Both the position numbers and the translations under genes were made by a program. DNA of 64,000 nucleotides from WHSO01 sp963732875 (GTDB lineage: Bacteria > Pseudomonadota > Alphaproteobacteria > SMXQ01): the NCBI GenBank assembly GCA_963732875.1, contig CAVTBD010000002.1, forward strand, positions 372,001 to 436,000, in the 5' to 3' direction. Below, piece after piece: positions 8,367 to 16,788 of the stretch. The notes beneath the pieces were generated by a model. That model searched no databases. It saw only the letters and a program-made list of their open reading frames with translations, and was not told the DNA's origin. Within the stretch, counting starts at the first letter, position 1. Each line of letters opens with the position of its first letter.

Positions 8367-9164
8367 ATGGCATCCAAGATAAACCACGTCGCGATCATGA
8401 GCGGGAACTACGCGCTCGAATCGAAGTTCTACGAATCCATGTTCGGCATGAAGAATTCGCCGAAGGCGCGTCCGCAGCGCGCGGTGTCCATTGGTGACGG
8501 CTATGTCGGCATGAACATCAACCCGCGCCGCGCCGGCCGGCCCGCGCGTCTCGATCACTTCGGCATCCAGGTGGACGACCTCGAGCAGACCATCGCCAAG
8601 ATGGGCGAGAAGTACCCCCAGGTCGAGGTGCTGAAGCGCCCGAGCTCGCGCCCGTTCGCGGCCTTTTCGACGCACGATCCCGACGGCAACGTGTTCGATC
8701 TCACCCAGGCGAAGGGCGACAACCTGAAGGACGTCTATACTCACAACGACTGGCAGTCGGAGCGCAGCATCAGCCATGTCGGCATTCGCACCCTGCATGC
8801 CGAGGCCTGCGCCGAGTTCTATATGTCCATGTTCGACCTCAAGCCGGCCAACCTGCCGATCGAGAACGCCTATGGCGTCACCGACGGCAAAGTCACGATC
8901 GTTCTGCTGCCCTGGAGCATCAAGGACTACGCCAACACCGGCATCGTCGGACCGGGCATGGACTACATCGGCTTCAAGGTCGAGGACATGGCGAAGTTCA
9001 AGGAGGACGTCCAGTCCATCGCCGACAACAACCCGCTGATCGCGCCGTCGCCGGTCGGCGGCGGCCCCGAGGGCAAGGCGCGCCTCGAGATGCTGGAGCG
9101 CACCAGCCTCGGCTCCTGGCACATCGCCGACCCGGACGGCGTTCTGCTCGACATCGTTTCCTGA
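8367..9164 (+). CDS. Two-domain VOC (glyoxalase/extradiol dioxygenase-like) protein, 265 aa
   Basis: Two vicinal-oxygen-chelate domains in tandem, a fold used by extradiol ring-cleaving dioxygenases, glyoxalases and related metal enzymes. Domain 1 (residues 1-120) has INHVAIMS, LDHFGIQVDD and HDPDGNVFDLTQ; domain 2 (about 130-265) has ISHVGIRTLHAEACAEFY and ADPDGVLLDIVS. In domain 2 the position that is DHIG in the two paralogues (9229 and 12295) is DYIG, so one presumed metal-binding His is missing. The ATG at 8367 is chosen because AGGAAGGA lies 8 bases upstream and the family begins with x-INHVA; a longer frame runs back through the cupin gene and is rejected. Substrate unknown. Confidence 0.87.
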   Translation: MASKINHVAIMSGNYALESKFYESMFGMKNSPKARPQRAVSIGDGYVGMNINPRRAGRPARLDHFGIQVDDLEQTIAKMGEKYPQVEVLKRPSSRPFAAFSTHDPDGNVFDLTQAKGDNLKDVYTHNDWQSERSISHVGIRTLHAEACAEFYMSMFDLKPANLPIENAYGVTDGKVTIVLLPWSIKDYANTGIVGPGMDYIGFKVEDMAKFKEDVQSIADNNPLIAPSPVGGGPEGKARLEMLERTSLGSWHIADPDGVLLDIVS

Positions 9165-9175
9165 CGTCACGCAAA

Positions 9176-9213
9176 GAGGGGCGCCGGTCCGTGCGGATCG
9201 GCGCCCTCATTTT
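9176..9213 (+). terminator. Hairpin between the first two VOC genes
   Basis: GAGGGGCGCCG at 9176-9186 pairs with CGGCGCCCTC at 9199-9208 with one bulged G, followed by ATTTT. It could terminate or attenuate reading into the next VOC gene, or act as an RNA-stability stem. Confidence 0.5.
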
Positions 9214-9228
9214 CCCTAGGTAGGTATC

Positions 9229-10050
9229 ATGTTTGCAAAGCTCAACCATATTGCCGTCGCATCCGATTACTACGCGATGAACGCGCGCTTCTACGAGGCG
9301 CTGTTCGGACTCAAGACCTCCAAGAACTACCGGCCGGCGCGGGCCGTGGTGGTCAGCGATGGTCGCGTCGGCATGAATATCATTCCGCGCCGCGACGGGC
9401 GTTGCTCGGGTCTCGATCATTTCGGCTTCGAGGTAGAGGAGATCGACCTCGCCATCGAGCGCATGCGCAAGTTCGATCCGTCATTGACCGCGCTCAAGCG
9501 GCCGCCGGTGCGCCCGTTCGCGGCCTATTCGGCTCATGATCCCGATTGCAACATCTTCGACCTGTCGCAGAAGGACATCGGCTTCCAGAAGGACGTCTAT
9601 GCCGACGACATGCCGAAGACCGAGCGTCATTTCAGCCATTTCGCTTTGCGCACCCGCAATGCCGAGCGTTGCGCTGAGTTCTACGCGACGGTGTTCGACC
9701 TTAAGCCGCTCAACAAGAAGTTCGATGACGACCACTTCTACCTGAGCGACGGCAACATGACGCTCGCCGTCCTTCAGTGGAAGATGGGGGATTATCTCGA
9801 CATGGACCCGCAGCGCCTGGGACCGGACCATATCGGCCTGCGCGTGGAAAGCATCGACAAGGTCAAGGAAGACGTCGACGACATCATCGGCCAGAACCCG
9901 CACCTGCGGCCGCGCGCAATCGGCTACGGCACGGAAGGGAAGGCCCGTCTAGAGCTGTTCCGCAAATGCCCTCACGGCAGCTACCACCTGACTGACATCG
10001 AGGGCGTCTACATCGATTTGACGGAGGAGCCGGGTCCGTCCGGCACATAA
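9229..10050 (+). CDS. Two-domain VOC protein, 273 aa
   Basis: Paralogue of the VOC genes at 8367 and 12295, sharing order and motifs: LNHIAVASDYYAMNARFYEA at the start, LDHFGFEVEEID, SAHDPDCNIFDLSQ, then domain 2 with FSHFALRTRNAERCAEFY, LGPDHIGLRVESID and DIEGVYIDLTEE. Both domains keep the His at strand 1 and strand 5, so each could hold a metal. In domain 1 the usual Asp-Gly-Asn turn is Asp-Cys-Asn. It starts after a small gap with TAGGTAGG upstream, and 13 bases after its stop the next receptor gene begins, suggesting enzyme and receptor are read together. The reaction is unknown. Confidence 0.87.
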   Translation: MFAKLNHIAVASDYYAMNARFYEALFGLKTSKNYRPARAVVVSDGRVGMNIIPRRDGRCSGLDHFGFEVEEIDLAIERMRKFDPSLTALKRPPVRPFAAYSAHDPDCNIFDLSQKDIGFQKDVYADDMPKTERHFSHFALRTRNAERCAEFYATVFDLKPLNKKFDDDHFYLSDGNMTLAVLQWKMGDYLDMDPQRLGPDHIGLRVESIDKVKEDVDDIIGQNPHLRPRAIGYGTEGKARLELFRKCPHGSYHLTDIEGVYIDLTEEPGPSGT

Positions 10051-10063
10051 GGGAGAAAAACCA

Positions 10064-11092
10064 ATGCGTAAGAACCTGCTTTGGGCCGCCGCGGCGGTGA
10101 TCGCCGCCGCCGGCGCACAGCCGGCGCGTGCCGAAGACGGCCGCATGTCGATGGTGGTCGGCTACAACCCGGGGGGCAGCTACGATTTCTATGCCCGCGT
10201 GGTGGCCAAGCACATGGGCGCATACCTGCCAGGCAAGCCCGCGATCATCGTCAAGAACATGCCTGGCGTGGCCAGCATCAAGGCCGCCAACTACCTCTAC
10301 GTCCAGGCGCCGCGGGACGGCTCCGTGATCGGAGAGGTCACCCAGACCCTGGCGGTGGATCAGCGCCTCAAGGTCAACAAGAATGCCCACTACGACGCCA
10401 GCAAGTTCAACTGGATCGGCCGGGTGGCCAGCAACGTCGAGTTGTCGGTCGTGTGGCATACCTCGCCGGCCAAGACCATCGAGGAGGCCAAGAAGGTCGA
10501 GATCGTGATGGGGGCCACCAGCCCGCGCGGCACTTCCGTGATGTTCCCGACCGTGCTCAATCGCACCGCCGGAACGAAGCTCAGGATGGTGACGGGCTAC
10601 AAGGGCACTACAGGCGCGCTCAACGCGATGGAGCGGGGCGAGGTTCAGGGGTCGCACACGACCTGGATCTCCCTCAAGACGCGCCATCAGGCCTGGCTGC
10701 GCGATAAGACGATCACCATTCTGGTGCAGTACGGGCCATCGCGGCATCCTGACCTGCCCGACGTGCCGACGGTGGTCGAGGCCGCCAAGCCGGGTAAGGA
10801 TCGCGCCGTGGCGGCGCTGGTCGCCTCCAGCACCGACATCGGCCGATCGTTCCTGGCTCCACCCGAGGTCCCGGCCAGCAAGGTCGCCGCGCTGCGGGCG
10901 GCTTTCGACAAGATGATGAAGGACCAGAAGTTCGCCAGCGAGGTCGCGCGCTTCGGCGGCGAGTTGCTGCCTCTCGACGGAGCGGGGGTAGAGAAGCTGG
11001 TGGCCGAAGCGCTGGCAACACCAGACGACGTCGCGGAGCTCGCGAAGAAGATCACCGCCCTGCCTGGCGGAAAAAAGAAGAAGAAGAAATAA
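10064..11092 (+). CDS. TctC/Bug-like receptor with C-terminal lysine run, 342 aa
   Basis: Periplasmic binding protein of the TctC/Bug group. The signal peptide is residues 1-23 (MRKNLLWAAAAVIAAAGAQP, cleavage near ARA-ED). Family motifs are MVVGYNPGGSYDFYARVVAK, IVKNMPGVASIKAANYLYVQ, YDASKFNWIGRVASN and AMERGEVQGSHTTW. After the fold ends (LAKKITALPGG) the protein closes with six lysines encoded by an AAA/AAG run at 11072-11089. A lysine-only tail is not a normal feature of this family. GGGAGA lies 7-8 bases before the ATG. It follows a VOC gene by 13 bases. The ligand is unknown, and the membrane subunits are not in the window. Confidence 0.87.
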   Translation: MRKNLLWAAAAVIAAAGAQPARAEDGRMSMVVGYNPGGSYDFYARVVAKHMGAYLPGKPAIIVKNMPGVASIKAANYLYVQAPRDGSVIGEVTQTLAVDQRLKVNKNAHYDASKFNWIGRVASNVELSVVWHTSPAKTIEEAKKVEIVMGATSPRGTSVMFPTVLNRTAGTKLRMVTGYKGTTGALNAMERGEVQGSHTTWISLKTRHQAWLRDKTITILVQYGPSRHPDLPDVPTVVEAAKPGKDRAVAALVASSTDIGRSFLAPPEVPASKVAALRAAFDKMMKDQKFASEVARFGGELLPLDGAGVEKLVAEALATPDDVAELAKKITALPGGKKKKKK

Positions 11093-11125
11093 CGCTTTTA
11101 CAATGTGATATGGGGAGATTTTAAG

Positions 11126-12247
11126 ATGTCATGGAAGCTCAGGACGGTGGCCGCCGCGATGCTGGCGGCCGGCTCCCTGCTCGCCGTGGGCGCCGCCCGC
11201 GCCGACGCGGTGGCCGATTTCTACAAGGGCAAGGTGGTGACCATCATCGTCTCGACCGGTGGCGGCTCCTACGTGCTGATCGCCCAGACGTTGGCCTCCC
11301 ATATGGGCAGGCACATCCCGGGCAATCCGACGCTGATCGCCAAGTCGATGCCGGGCGCCGGCCACGTGAACGCCACCAACTACATGTACAACAACGCCCC
11401 CAAGGACGGCACCTTCATCGCCTCGATCGGCAACTCGATCCCGCAGCATGAGGTCACCGACGGGCGCGGCGTGCGCTTCGAATCGGCCAAGTTCAACTGG
11501 CTCGGCTCGACCGGCATCTCGAACCTGATGACCGCGGTGGTGAGCAGCGCCGGGGTCAAGACGATCGCCGACGCCAAGAAGAAGGAAGTGCTGTCGGGCG
11601 GCACCGGCGCGGGCTCGGGAACCGTGCTCTATCCCACCATCCTCAACAACCTGATGGGCACCAGGTTCAAGATCATCATCGGCTACCGCAGCGCGAGCGA
11701 CGTCGACCTCGCCATGGAGCGCGGCGAGATGCAGGCGCGCCACGGCTATTCCTACGGCAGCCTGGCACGCTCCCATCCCGACTGGATCAAGCCGGGCAAG
11801 GTCAATTTCCTGTACCAGGTGGGGCTCAACCCGAAGATGGGCCCGGCCGGCGTACCTCTCATGATCGATCTCGCCGAAAACGCCGAGCAGCGCGAGATCC
11901 TGCGGTTCTTCTCCCGCACCGTCGCATTGGGCCGGCCCTACCTCGCGCCCCCGGGCGTGCCGGCGGACCGTCTCAAGGCGCTGCGCACGGCGTTCGACGA
12001 CACCATGAAGGACCCGAGCTTCGTCGCCGACATGGAGAAGCGCCACCTCGACCTGTTCCCTCAGGACTGGAAGGAGGTGACCGAGAACGTCACCGCGCTC
12101 ATCCATACGCCCAAGCCGCTGGTCGCCAAGGCGGTCGCGGTGATGGAACGCAAGGGCCTGCTCGACTGCAAGGCCTTCACCAATCCCAAGAACTGCGGTT
12201 CCGGCAAGAAGAAGAAAAAGAAGGGCCGCAAGAAGAAGGAGGGCTGA
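11126..12247 (+). CDS. TctC/Bug-like receptor with Lys/Arg-rich tail, 373 aa
   Basis: Periplasmic binding protein. Signal peptide residues 1-28 (AAAMLAAGSLLAVGAARADA), then VADFYKGKVVTIIVSTGGGS, SMPGAGHVNATNYMYNNAPK, FESAKFNWLGSTG and AMERGEMQARHGYSY. The end is unusual: after a Cys pair region (LLDCKAFTNPKNCGSG) there is a tail KKKKKKGRKKKEG. The ATG at 11126 is chosen over the one 21 bases earlier because GGGGAG lies 8 bases before it and the signal peptide then begins MSWKLRT. It follows the receptor at 10064 by 33 bases, giving two receptors in a row. It probably shares a transcript with that gene and with the VOC gene at 12295. Confidence 0.87.
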   Translation: MSWKLRTVAAAMLAAGSLLAVGAARADAVADFYKGKVVTIIVSTGGGSYVLIAQTLASHMGRHIPGNPTLIAKSMPGAGHVNATNYMYNNAPKDGTFIASIGNSIPQHEVTDGRGVRFESAKFNWLGSTGISNLMTAVVSSAGVKTIADAKKKEVLSGGTGAGSGTVLYPTILNNLMGTRFKIIIGYRSASDVDLAMERGEMQARHGYSYGSLARSHPDWIKPGKVNFLYQVGLNPKMGPAGVPLMIDLAENAEQREILRFFSRTVALGRPYLAPPGVPADRLKALRTAFDDTMKDPSFVADMEKRHLDLFPQDWKEVTENVTALIHTPKPLVAKAVAVMERKGLLDCKAFTNPKNCGSGKKKKKKGRKKKEG

Positions 12248-12248
12248 G

Positions 12249-12273
12249 CGCGCGGCTTCGCGCGGGCCCTTTT
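12249..12273 (+). terminator. Weak GC hairpin with T run after the second tailed receptor
   Basis: CGCGCG at 12249-12254 pairs with CGCGCG at 12259-12264, followed by GGCCCTTTT. The stem is short and may only partly stop transcription before the VOC gene at 12295. Confidence 0.3.
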
Positions 12274-12294
12274 GCCAGAGGAGATAGCGCCACC

Positions 12295-13116
12295 ATGTTC
12301 TCGCAGATCAATCACATGGCGATGATCAGCCATCAGTACCCGACGCTGGAGCGCTTCTACCGCTCCATGTTCAAGTTCCAGACCAGCAAGCGCGGCGACA
12401 ACGACGCCGAGGCCTCGGCGGTGGTGGGCGACGGCTACGTCGGCCTCAACATCCTGCCGCGCCGCGACGGCTACATGGGCGGCATCGACCACTTCGGCAT
12501 TGTCGTGGAATCCCTCGACGAAGTGCTCGAGCGCATGAAGCGCCATCCCGGCAGCGCGGCGGTGAAGCGTCCGAGCACGCGCCCGTTCGCCGACTTCTCC
12601 GCCAACGACCCAGACGGCAACGTGATCGACCTGGCCGAGCGCAAGGGCAAGAACCTCAAGGACATCTACGCCCAGCAGAAGGACGAGGGCTGGCGCGAGA
12701 GCGGCATGTGCCAGCTCCAGCGCTTCGCCATCCGCACCAAGAACCCCGAGGCCTGCGCCGAGTTCTACCAGGACGTATTCGACCTCAAACTGCGCAACAT
12801 GCCGAGGGGCAAGCAGGGCTACCACCTGACCGACGGGCGCGTGACGCTGTCGCTGCTGCCGTGGGACATCACCATCTTCGGCGGCATGTCGATCAAGCGC
12901 ACGGGCCCCGATCACATCGGCATCCGGGTGCCGGACCTTGCCGCCTTCAAGAAGGAGATGAAGCGGGTCGCCGAGAAGAACAGCTACCTCGCGCCGCGCC
13001 CGCTCGGCGGCAGCGCCGAGTCCGAGGTGCGCCGCAAGCTGTTCGCCAAGGCCGCCCTCGGCAAGTTCCAGATGGCCGATCCCGACGGCAACTGGATCGA
13101 CATCTCCGACGAATAG
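12295..13116 (+). CDS. Two-domain VOC protein, 273 aa
   Basis: Third member of the local VOC family. Domain 1 has INHMAMISHQYPTLERFYRS, IDHFGIVVESLDE and NDPDGNVIDLAE; domain 2 has LQRFAIRTKNPEACAEFYQD, TGPDHIGIRVPDLA and ADPDGNWIDISDE. In domain 2 the strand-1 position is RFAIRT where the others have SHVGIRT or SHFALRT, so here a different presumed metal-binding His is missing. The three paralogues therefore differ in which sites look intact. A good AGAGGAGAT site precedes the ATG. It follows two receptors and precedes a dehydrogenase, and a strong hairpin follows its stop. Confidence 0.87.
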   Translation: MFSQINHMAMISHQYPTLERFYRSMFKFQTSKRGDNDAEASAVVGDGYVGLNILPRRDGYMGGIDHFGIVVESLDEVLERMKRHPGSAAVKRPSTRPFADFSANDPDGNVIDLAERKGKNLKDIYAQQKDEGWRESGMCQLQRFAIRTKNPEACAEFYQDVFDLKLRNMPRGKQGYHLTDGRVTLSLLPWDITIFGGMSIKRTGPDHIGIRVPDLAAFKKEMKRVAEKNSYLAPRPLGGSAESEVRRKLFAKAALGKFQMADPDGNWIDISDE

Positions 13117-13123
13117 GACCTGA

Positions 13124-13151
13124 AGCCGGGCCGCATCAGTGCGGCCCGGCT
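13124..13151 (+). terminator. Strong 11-bp hairpin after VOC gene
   Basis: AGCCGGGCCGC at 13124-13134 and GCGGCCCGGCT at 13141-13151 are perfect complements with a six-base loop. There is no real T run after it (CCTATCAC), so termination is possible but not typical. Confidence 0.55.
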
Positions 13152-13193
13152 CCTATCACGACATCGTCAACCGTTTCCCCGGGGGAGAGTTCC

Positions 13194-14147
13194 GTGCGCC
13201 TTGCCATCCTCGACGATTTCCAGAATGTGGTGCGTTCGGTCTCCGACTGGTCCGTGATCGAGGACCGGGTCGAGATCACGGTGTTCAACGACCACCTCTA
13301 TGACCTGGACGCGGTGGCGAAACGTCTGCAGCCGTTCGAGATCGTGGTGTGCATCCGCGAGCGCACCCAGTTTCCGCGCGCGCTGTTCGAGAAGCTGCCC
13401 AACCTCAAGCTGCTGGTGACGGGCGGCATGCGCAACCTCGGCATCGATCTCGACGCGGCCAGGGACCATGGCACCACCGTGTGCGGCACCCAGTCGATCG
13501 GCCATTCCACGGCCGAGCTCACCTGGGGCCTCCTGCTCGCGACCGTGCGCAACATCCCGCGCGAGGTCGAGAGCGTGCGCAACGGCGGCTGGCAGGTCGG
13601 CCTCGGCGTCACGCTCCATGGCAAGACCCTGGGCGTGATCGGCCTCGGCCGCCAGGGCGCGCCGGTCGCCGACATCGGCAAGGCCTTCGGCATGAAGGTG
13701 ATCGCCTGGAGCCAGAACCTCACCGCGGAACGCTGCAAGAAACACGATGTGGAACTCGCCAAGAGCCTCGACGACCTGCTCGTGCGCTCCGACGTGGTCA
13801 CGGTCCACGTGATCCTGTCCGATCGTACCGAGGGGCTGATCGGCGCGAAGGAGCTCAAGCGCATGAAGCGCTCGGCCTTTCTGATCAACACTTCGCGCGG
13901 GCCGATCGTCGCGGAGAAGGCGCTGCTGGATGCCGTGAACGATGGCACCATCGCCGGGGCGGGGGTGGACGTGTTCGACGTCGAGCCGCTACCGCCCGAC
14001 CATCCGTTCCGCAGTTGCGATCGCATCGTGGCGACGCCGCACCTCGGCTATACCGCGCTCGAGGGCTACCAGAATTTCTTCGGGCAGGGCATCGAGGACA
14101 TCGACGCCTGGCTCAAGGGCAAGCCGCTACGCGTCATGAACCCGTGA
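13194..14147 (+). CDS. D-2-hydroxyacid dehydrogenase, GTG start, 317 aa
   Basis: NAD(P)-dependent oxidoreductase of the D-isomer 2-hydroxyacid dehydrogenase family, which interconverts 2-oxoacids and D-2-hydroxyacids in the cytoplasm. The nucleotide-binding motif is LGVIGLGRQGAPVADIGKAF (about residues 145-165). Catalytic Arg is in LINTSRGPIV, Glu in VFDVEPLPPDHPF and His in TPHLGYTA. The GTG at 13194 is chosen since GGGGGAGAG lies just upstream and the protein then begins VRLAILDDFQNV, the usual family start; an open frame continues upstream through the VOC gene and is a shadow. The last residues end 10 bases before the stop of the convergent EamA gene. The substrate may be an intermediate of the nearby pathway. 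Confidence 0.9.
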   Translation: MRLAILDDFQNVVRSVSDWSVIEDRVEITVFNDHLYDLDAVAKRLQPFEIVVCIRERTQFPRALFEKLPNLKLLVTGGMRNLGIDLDAARDHGTTVCGTQSIGHSTAELTWGLLLATVRNIPREVESVRNGGWQVGLGVTLHGKTLGVIGLGRQGAPVADIGKAFGMKVIAWSQNLTAERCKKHDVELAKSLDDLLVRSDVVTVHVILSDRTEGLIGAKELKRMKRSAFLINTSRGPIVAEKALLDAVNDGTIAGAGVDVFDVEPLPPDHPFRSCDRIVATPHLGYTALEGYQNFFGQGIEDIDAWLKGKPLRVMNP

Positions 14148-14157
14148 CGGGGGCGCT

Positions 14158-15087
14158 TTAGGCCTCTGCCGCCTTGCGGGCACGTTCCTCGGCGCGCTGA
14201 CGCTGGGCGATGTAGAGGTTGGAGCCGACGATCACGGCGGCGCCGACCAGCGTCATCGGCTCGAGCGGCTCGGCGAAGAATATCCAGCCGGCCAGCACCG
14301 CCCACAACAGGCGCGTATAGTCGAACGGCGACACGAAGGTAGCCTCGCCGTTGCCGTAGGCGAAGGCGGTACAGCTCTGCGCCACGCCCGACATGGCCCC
14401 CATCAGGATCAGGATGATCAGCTCCGGCCAGGTCGGCGTCACCCACACCAGGATCGCCGGCACCAGCATCACCACGGTGGCGATCACGCTGTAGTAAGTC
14501 TGGACCGTCATCGGATGGTCCTTGCGCGTGGTGCACAGCTTGATGCAGGTATGGGCGGCGGCGAAGCAGAAGGCGGCGCCGAGCGCCGACAGCGCGGCGA
14601 GCTGGAACGCGGAATCGCCGGGCCTGAGGATCAGCACCACGCCGCAGAACCCGGCCCCGGTCGCGGCCCAGCGCCGCCAGCGCACCTTCTCGCCGAGGAA
14701 CACGACCGCCAGCACGATCAGCCACAGCATGCGGGTGAAGCCGAGCACAGTGGCGTCGGCGAGCGGCATATGGACGATAGCGTAGACCATCAGGAAGATC
14801 GCCGACGCGCCGAACAGGCCGCGTCCGATATGGAACGGTAGGTTGTTGGTGCGGAACGCGCCGAGGCCGCGCTGCATCAGGAACGGGATCAGGGCGACGC
14901 TGCCGATGGCGGCGCGGAAGAACGCGATCTCGGCGCTGGGAAAACGCCCGCCCAACGCCTTGGTGAGCGACTGGACGACGATGAACGAAAGGGCGGCCAT
15001 CATCATCCAGATGCAGCCCCGGAAATTGGGCGGCAGGCGATGCCAATAGTTCTGCTTGAAGGCGTCGTGTGCCGCCTTGAGGGTCAT
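14158..15087 (-). CDS. EamA/DMT-family transporter, 309 aa
   Basis: Inner-membrane drug/metabolite transporter with two EamA repeats and about ten membrane segments. Repeat 1 runs from GCIWMMMAALSFIVVQSLTK to the GVVLILRPG segment (about 155), repeat 2 from LSALGAAFCFAAAHTCIKLC to the end. The ATG at 15087 is preferred to the longer frame because AAGGGG is 7 bases upstream and the short hydrophilic N-tail is usual. The C-tail is basic and charged (RQRAEERARKAAEA). It is the only leftward gene in the 6.5-20.5 kb region, and its stop is 10 bases from that of the dehydrogenase. It may export a product or an unrelated metabolite. Confidence 0.86.
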   Translation of the reverse strand: MTLKAAHDAFKQNYWHRLPPNFRGCIWMMMAALSFIVVQSLTKALGGRFPSAEIAFFRAAIGSVALIPFLMQRGLGAFRTNNLPFHIGRGLFGASAIFLMVYAIVHMPLADATVLGFTRMLWLIVLAVVFLGEKVRWRRWAATGAGFCGVVLILRPGDSAFQLAALSALGAAFCFAAAHTCIKLCTTRKDHPMTVQTYYSVIATVVMLVPAILVWVTPTWPELIILILMGAMSGVAQSCTAFAYGNGEATFVSPFDYTRLLWAVLAGWIFFAEPLEPMTLVGAAVIVGSNLYIAQRQRAEERARKAAEA

Positions 15088-15142
15088 GCCCGTGCCCCTT
15101 AGGATGATGATTGTCCGGCCGTGGGGACTGGCCGGCGGCGGC

Positions 15143-15154
15143 ATGCTAGCCTTG
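15143..15154 (+). promoter_or_regulatory. ATGCTAGCCTTG motif, candidate -10 region
   Basis: The same twelve bases occur at 18115-18126, each 66-71 bases before a start codon. It resembles a GC-rich alphaproteobacterial -10 (TGCTAG). No convincing -35 at the right distance was seen here. Confidence 0.4.
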
Positions 15155-15224
15155 CAACCGGGGCCGACCAACCGAAATCGCCAGGTCCTAAATCAACAAG
15201 GTCCGACAACGCCAAGGGTGGACG

Positions 15225-15647
15225 ATGGCAATCTCCGACGACGAACCTGACGTCACTGCGGTGCTTGCGGCCAACGAGGCGTTCTATCGTGCCTTCGCGG
15301 CGGGCGACTACGGCGCCATGGAGATGCTGTGGACCCACGCGCCGGATGCTTCCTGCATCCATCCCGGATGGCCGCCGGTACACGGCCGGGACAAGGTGCT
15401 CGAGACGTGGCGCGGCATCCTTGGCCATCCGCCGAGCCCCCCGATCCGCGTCATCGAGCCCGCGGCGAGCGTGCACGGTGACACCGCGCTGGTGGTGTGC
15501 TGGGAGGCGATCGGCGAGATCTACCTGGTCGCGAGCAACCTGTTCGTGCGCGAGGCGGGCCTGTGGCGGCTCGTCCACCACCAGTCGGGCCAGACCGAAA
15601 AACGGCCGAAAACCGCGGCTTCAGAGCCCACCCGGACGCTCCATTAG
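15225..15647 (+). CDS. SnoaL/NTF2-like protein, 140 aa
   Basis: Small alpha+beta barrel protein of the NTF2/SnoaL superfamily, in which members are isomerases, dehydratases, or ligand-binding proteins with no catalysis. The family signature is ANEAFYRAFAAGDYGAMEML, then HAPDASCIHPGWPPVHGRDK and the C-terminal LFVREAGLWRLVHHQSG. No signal peptide is present, so it acts in the cytoplasm. It is divergent from the EamA gene and separated from it by about 137 bases holding a candidate promoter motif. The next gene is a receptor 89 bases on. No specific reaction can be assigned. Confidence 0.82.
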   Translation: MAISDDEPDVTAVLAANEAFYRAFAAGDYGAMEMLWTHAPDASCIHPGWPPVHGRDKVLETWRGILGHPPSPPIRVIEPAASVHGDTALVVCWEAIGEIYLVASNLFVREAGLWRLVHHQSGQTEKRPKTAASEPTRTLH

Positions 15648-15735
15648 CGGCATCGGCACGGCGCATTACCCTTCCTCGACGGGAAGGGATGCACTATAAA
15701 AATAGCCTCAAACAACAAGACAGGGAGTGCACAAT

Positions 15736-16725
15736 ATGCGGAAGCTCAATTCCGTTATCTTGTCGGCAGCGACTCTGGCCGTGGGCCTCGTGGCCGTCCC
15801 GGCGGTCCATGCGGCGGACTGGACACCGAAGCGTGATATCGAGTTCATCATTCCCTATGGCCCGGGCGGCGGCTTCGACACGGTCGTCCGCAAGCTCTCC
15901 CCCTACCTCCAGAAATATCTGCCGGGGAAGGTCAACGTCGTACCCAAGAACCTGCCGGGCGGCAGTGGCGCACGGGCGGCGATCGAGCTGAAGAACTCGC
16001 GGCCCAACGGCACCAAGATCATGATCTTCAACCTGCCGGGGCACGCCCTGCCCAACATCAAGGGCGATACCTCGCGTTACGACATGAACAGCTTCACCTG
16101 GCTCGGCCGCATCGCCAAGGCGACCTATGTCCTGGTGGTATCCGGGAAATCGAACTTCAAGACCTTCCAGGACCTGCTCGATCTCAAGCGGCCGGTCAAG
16201 AATCCGGAGCTCGGCGCCGGTGGCACGTCTTTCATGATGAGCACCATCATGTGGAGCGCCGTCGGCCACGACGTGAAGTTCATCACCGGTTACAAGTCCT
16301 CGGCCGACTACGCGCTTGCCGTCCTGCGTGGCGATGGCGACACGACCATGCTGGCCGCCGGCAGCTTCCGCAAGTACATCGGTGGGAAGATGAAGAAGAA
16401 GAAGATCGGGCCCCATGATCTGCGGCCGGTGCTGGAGCTGATCGAAGGCCCGAGCATTTTCGGCGTCAAGACGGCCAAGGACTACGGCCATCCGGAACTC
16501 GACAAGCTCGGTCTCGAGCGGGATGTGGCGACCGTGCCGAAGACGCCGGCGAACATCACCAAGGTCCTCGAGACCGCCTTGGGCAAGGCGATCCAGGACC
16601 CCGAGTTCTCGGCCTGGGCGAACAAGGTCGGCCAGGGGCCGATCGTGTATCTCAACGGCAAGCAGACGGCGGAATCCGTCAAGGATCTGATCGCCACGTA
16701 CAAGAAGTACGCCGACAAGCTTTAG
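15736..16725 (+). CDS. TctC/Bug-like receptor, 329 aa
   Basis: Periplasmic binding protein of the TctC/Bug group with signal peptide residues 1-25 (AATLAVGLVAVPAVHAADWT). Motifs are DIEFIIPYGPGGGFDTVVRK, VPKNLPGGSGARAAIELKNS, YDMNSFTWLGRIAKAT and AVLRGDGDTTMLAAG, the last weaker than in the paralogues. A lysine cluster MKKKKIG is internal (near residue 220) and the C-terminus KYADKL is normal, so it lacks the polylysine tail. The ATG at 15736 is chosen over a GTG nine bases earlier because AGGGAG lies 8 bases before it. It is more diverged from the other receptors than they are from each other. Ligand unknown. Confidence 0.86.
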   Translation: MRKLNSVILSAATLAVGLVAVPAVHAADWTPKRDIEFIIPYGPGGGFDTVVRKLSPYLQKYLPGKVNVVPKNLPGGSGARAAIELKNSRPNGTKIMIFNLPGHALPNIKGDTSRYDMNSFTWLGRIAKATYVLVVSGKSNFKTFQDLLDLKRPVKNPELGAGGTSFMMSTIMWSAVGHDVKFITGYKSSADYALAVLRGDGDTTMLAAGSFRKYIGGKMKKKKIGPHDLRPVLELIEGPSIFGVKTAKDYGHPELDKLGLERDVATVPKTPANITKVLETALGKAIQDPEFSAWANKVGQGPIVYLNGKQTAESVKDLIATYKKYADKL

Positions 16726-16740
16726 TATCTCTTTCGTCAC

Positions 16741-16777
16741 GGTGGGCGCTTCCCGCAAGGGGGCGCCCGCCATTTTT
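16741..16777 (+). terminator. Rho-independent terminator after receptor gene
   Basis: GGTGGGCGC at 16741-16749 pairs with GCGCCCGCC at 16763-16771 (one G-T pair), followed by ATTTTTA. It separates the receptor at 15736 from the TAXI-like gene. Confidence 0.75.
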
Positions 16778-16788
16778 ACGGCAGGACC

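Noticed and set aside
6517..8373. 618-codon minus-strand frame opposite the first receptor and cupin
   Set aside because: Codon-shadow composition, while the plus-strand genes have clear families, signal peptides and ribosome sites.
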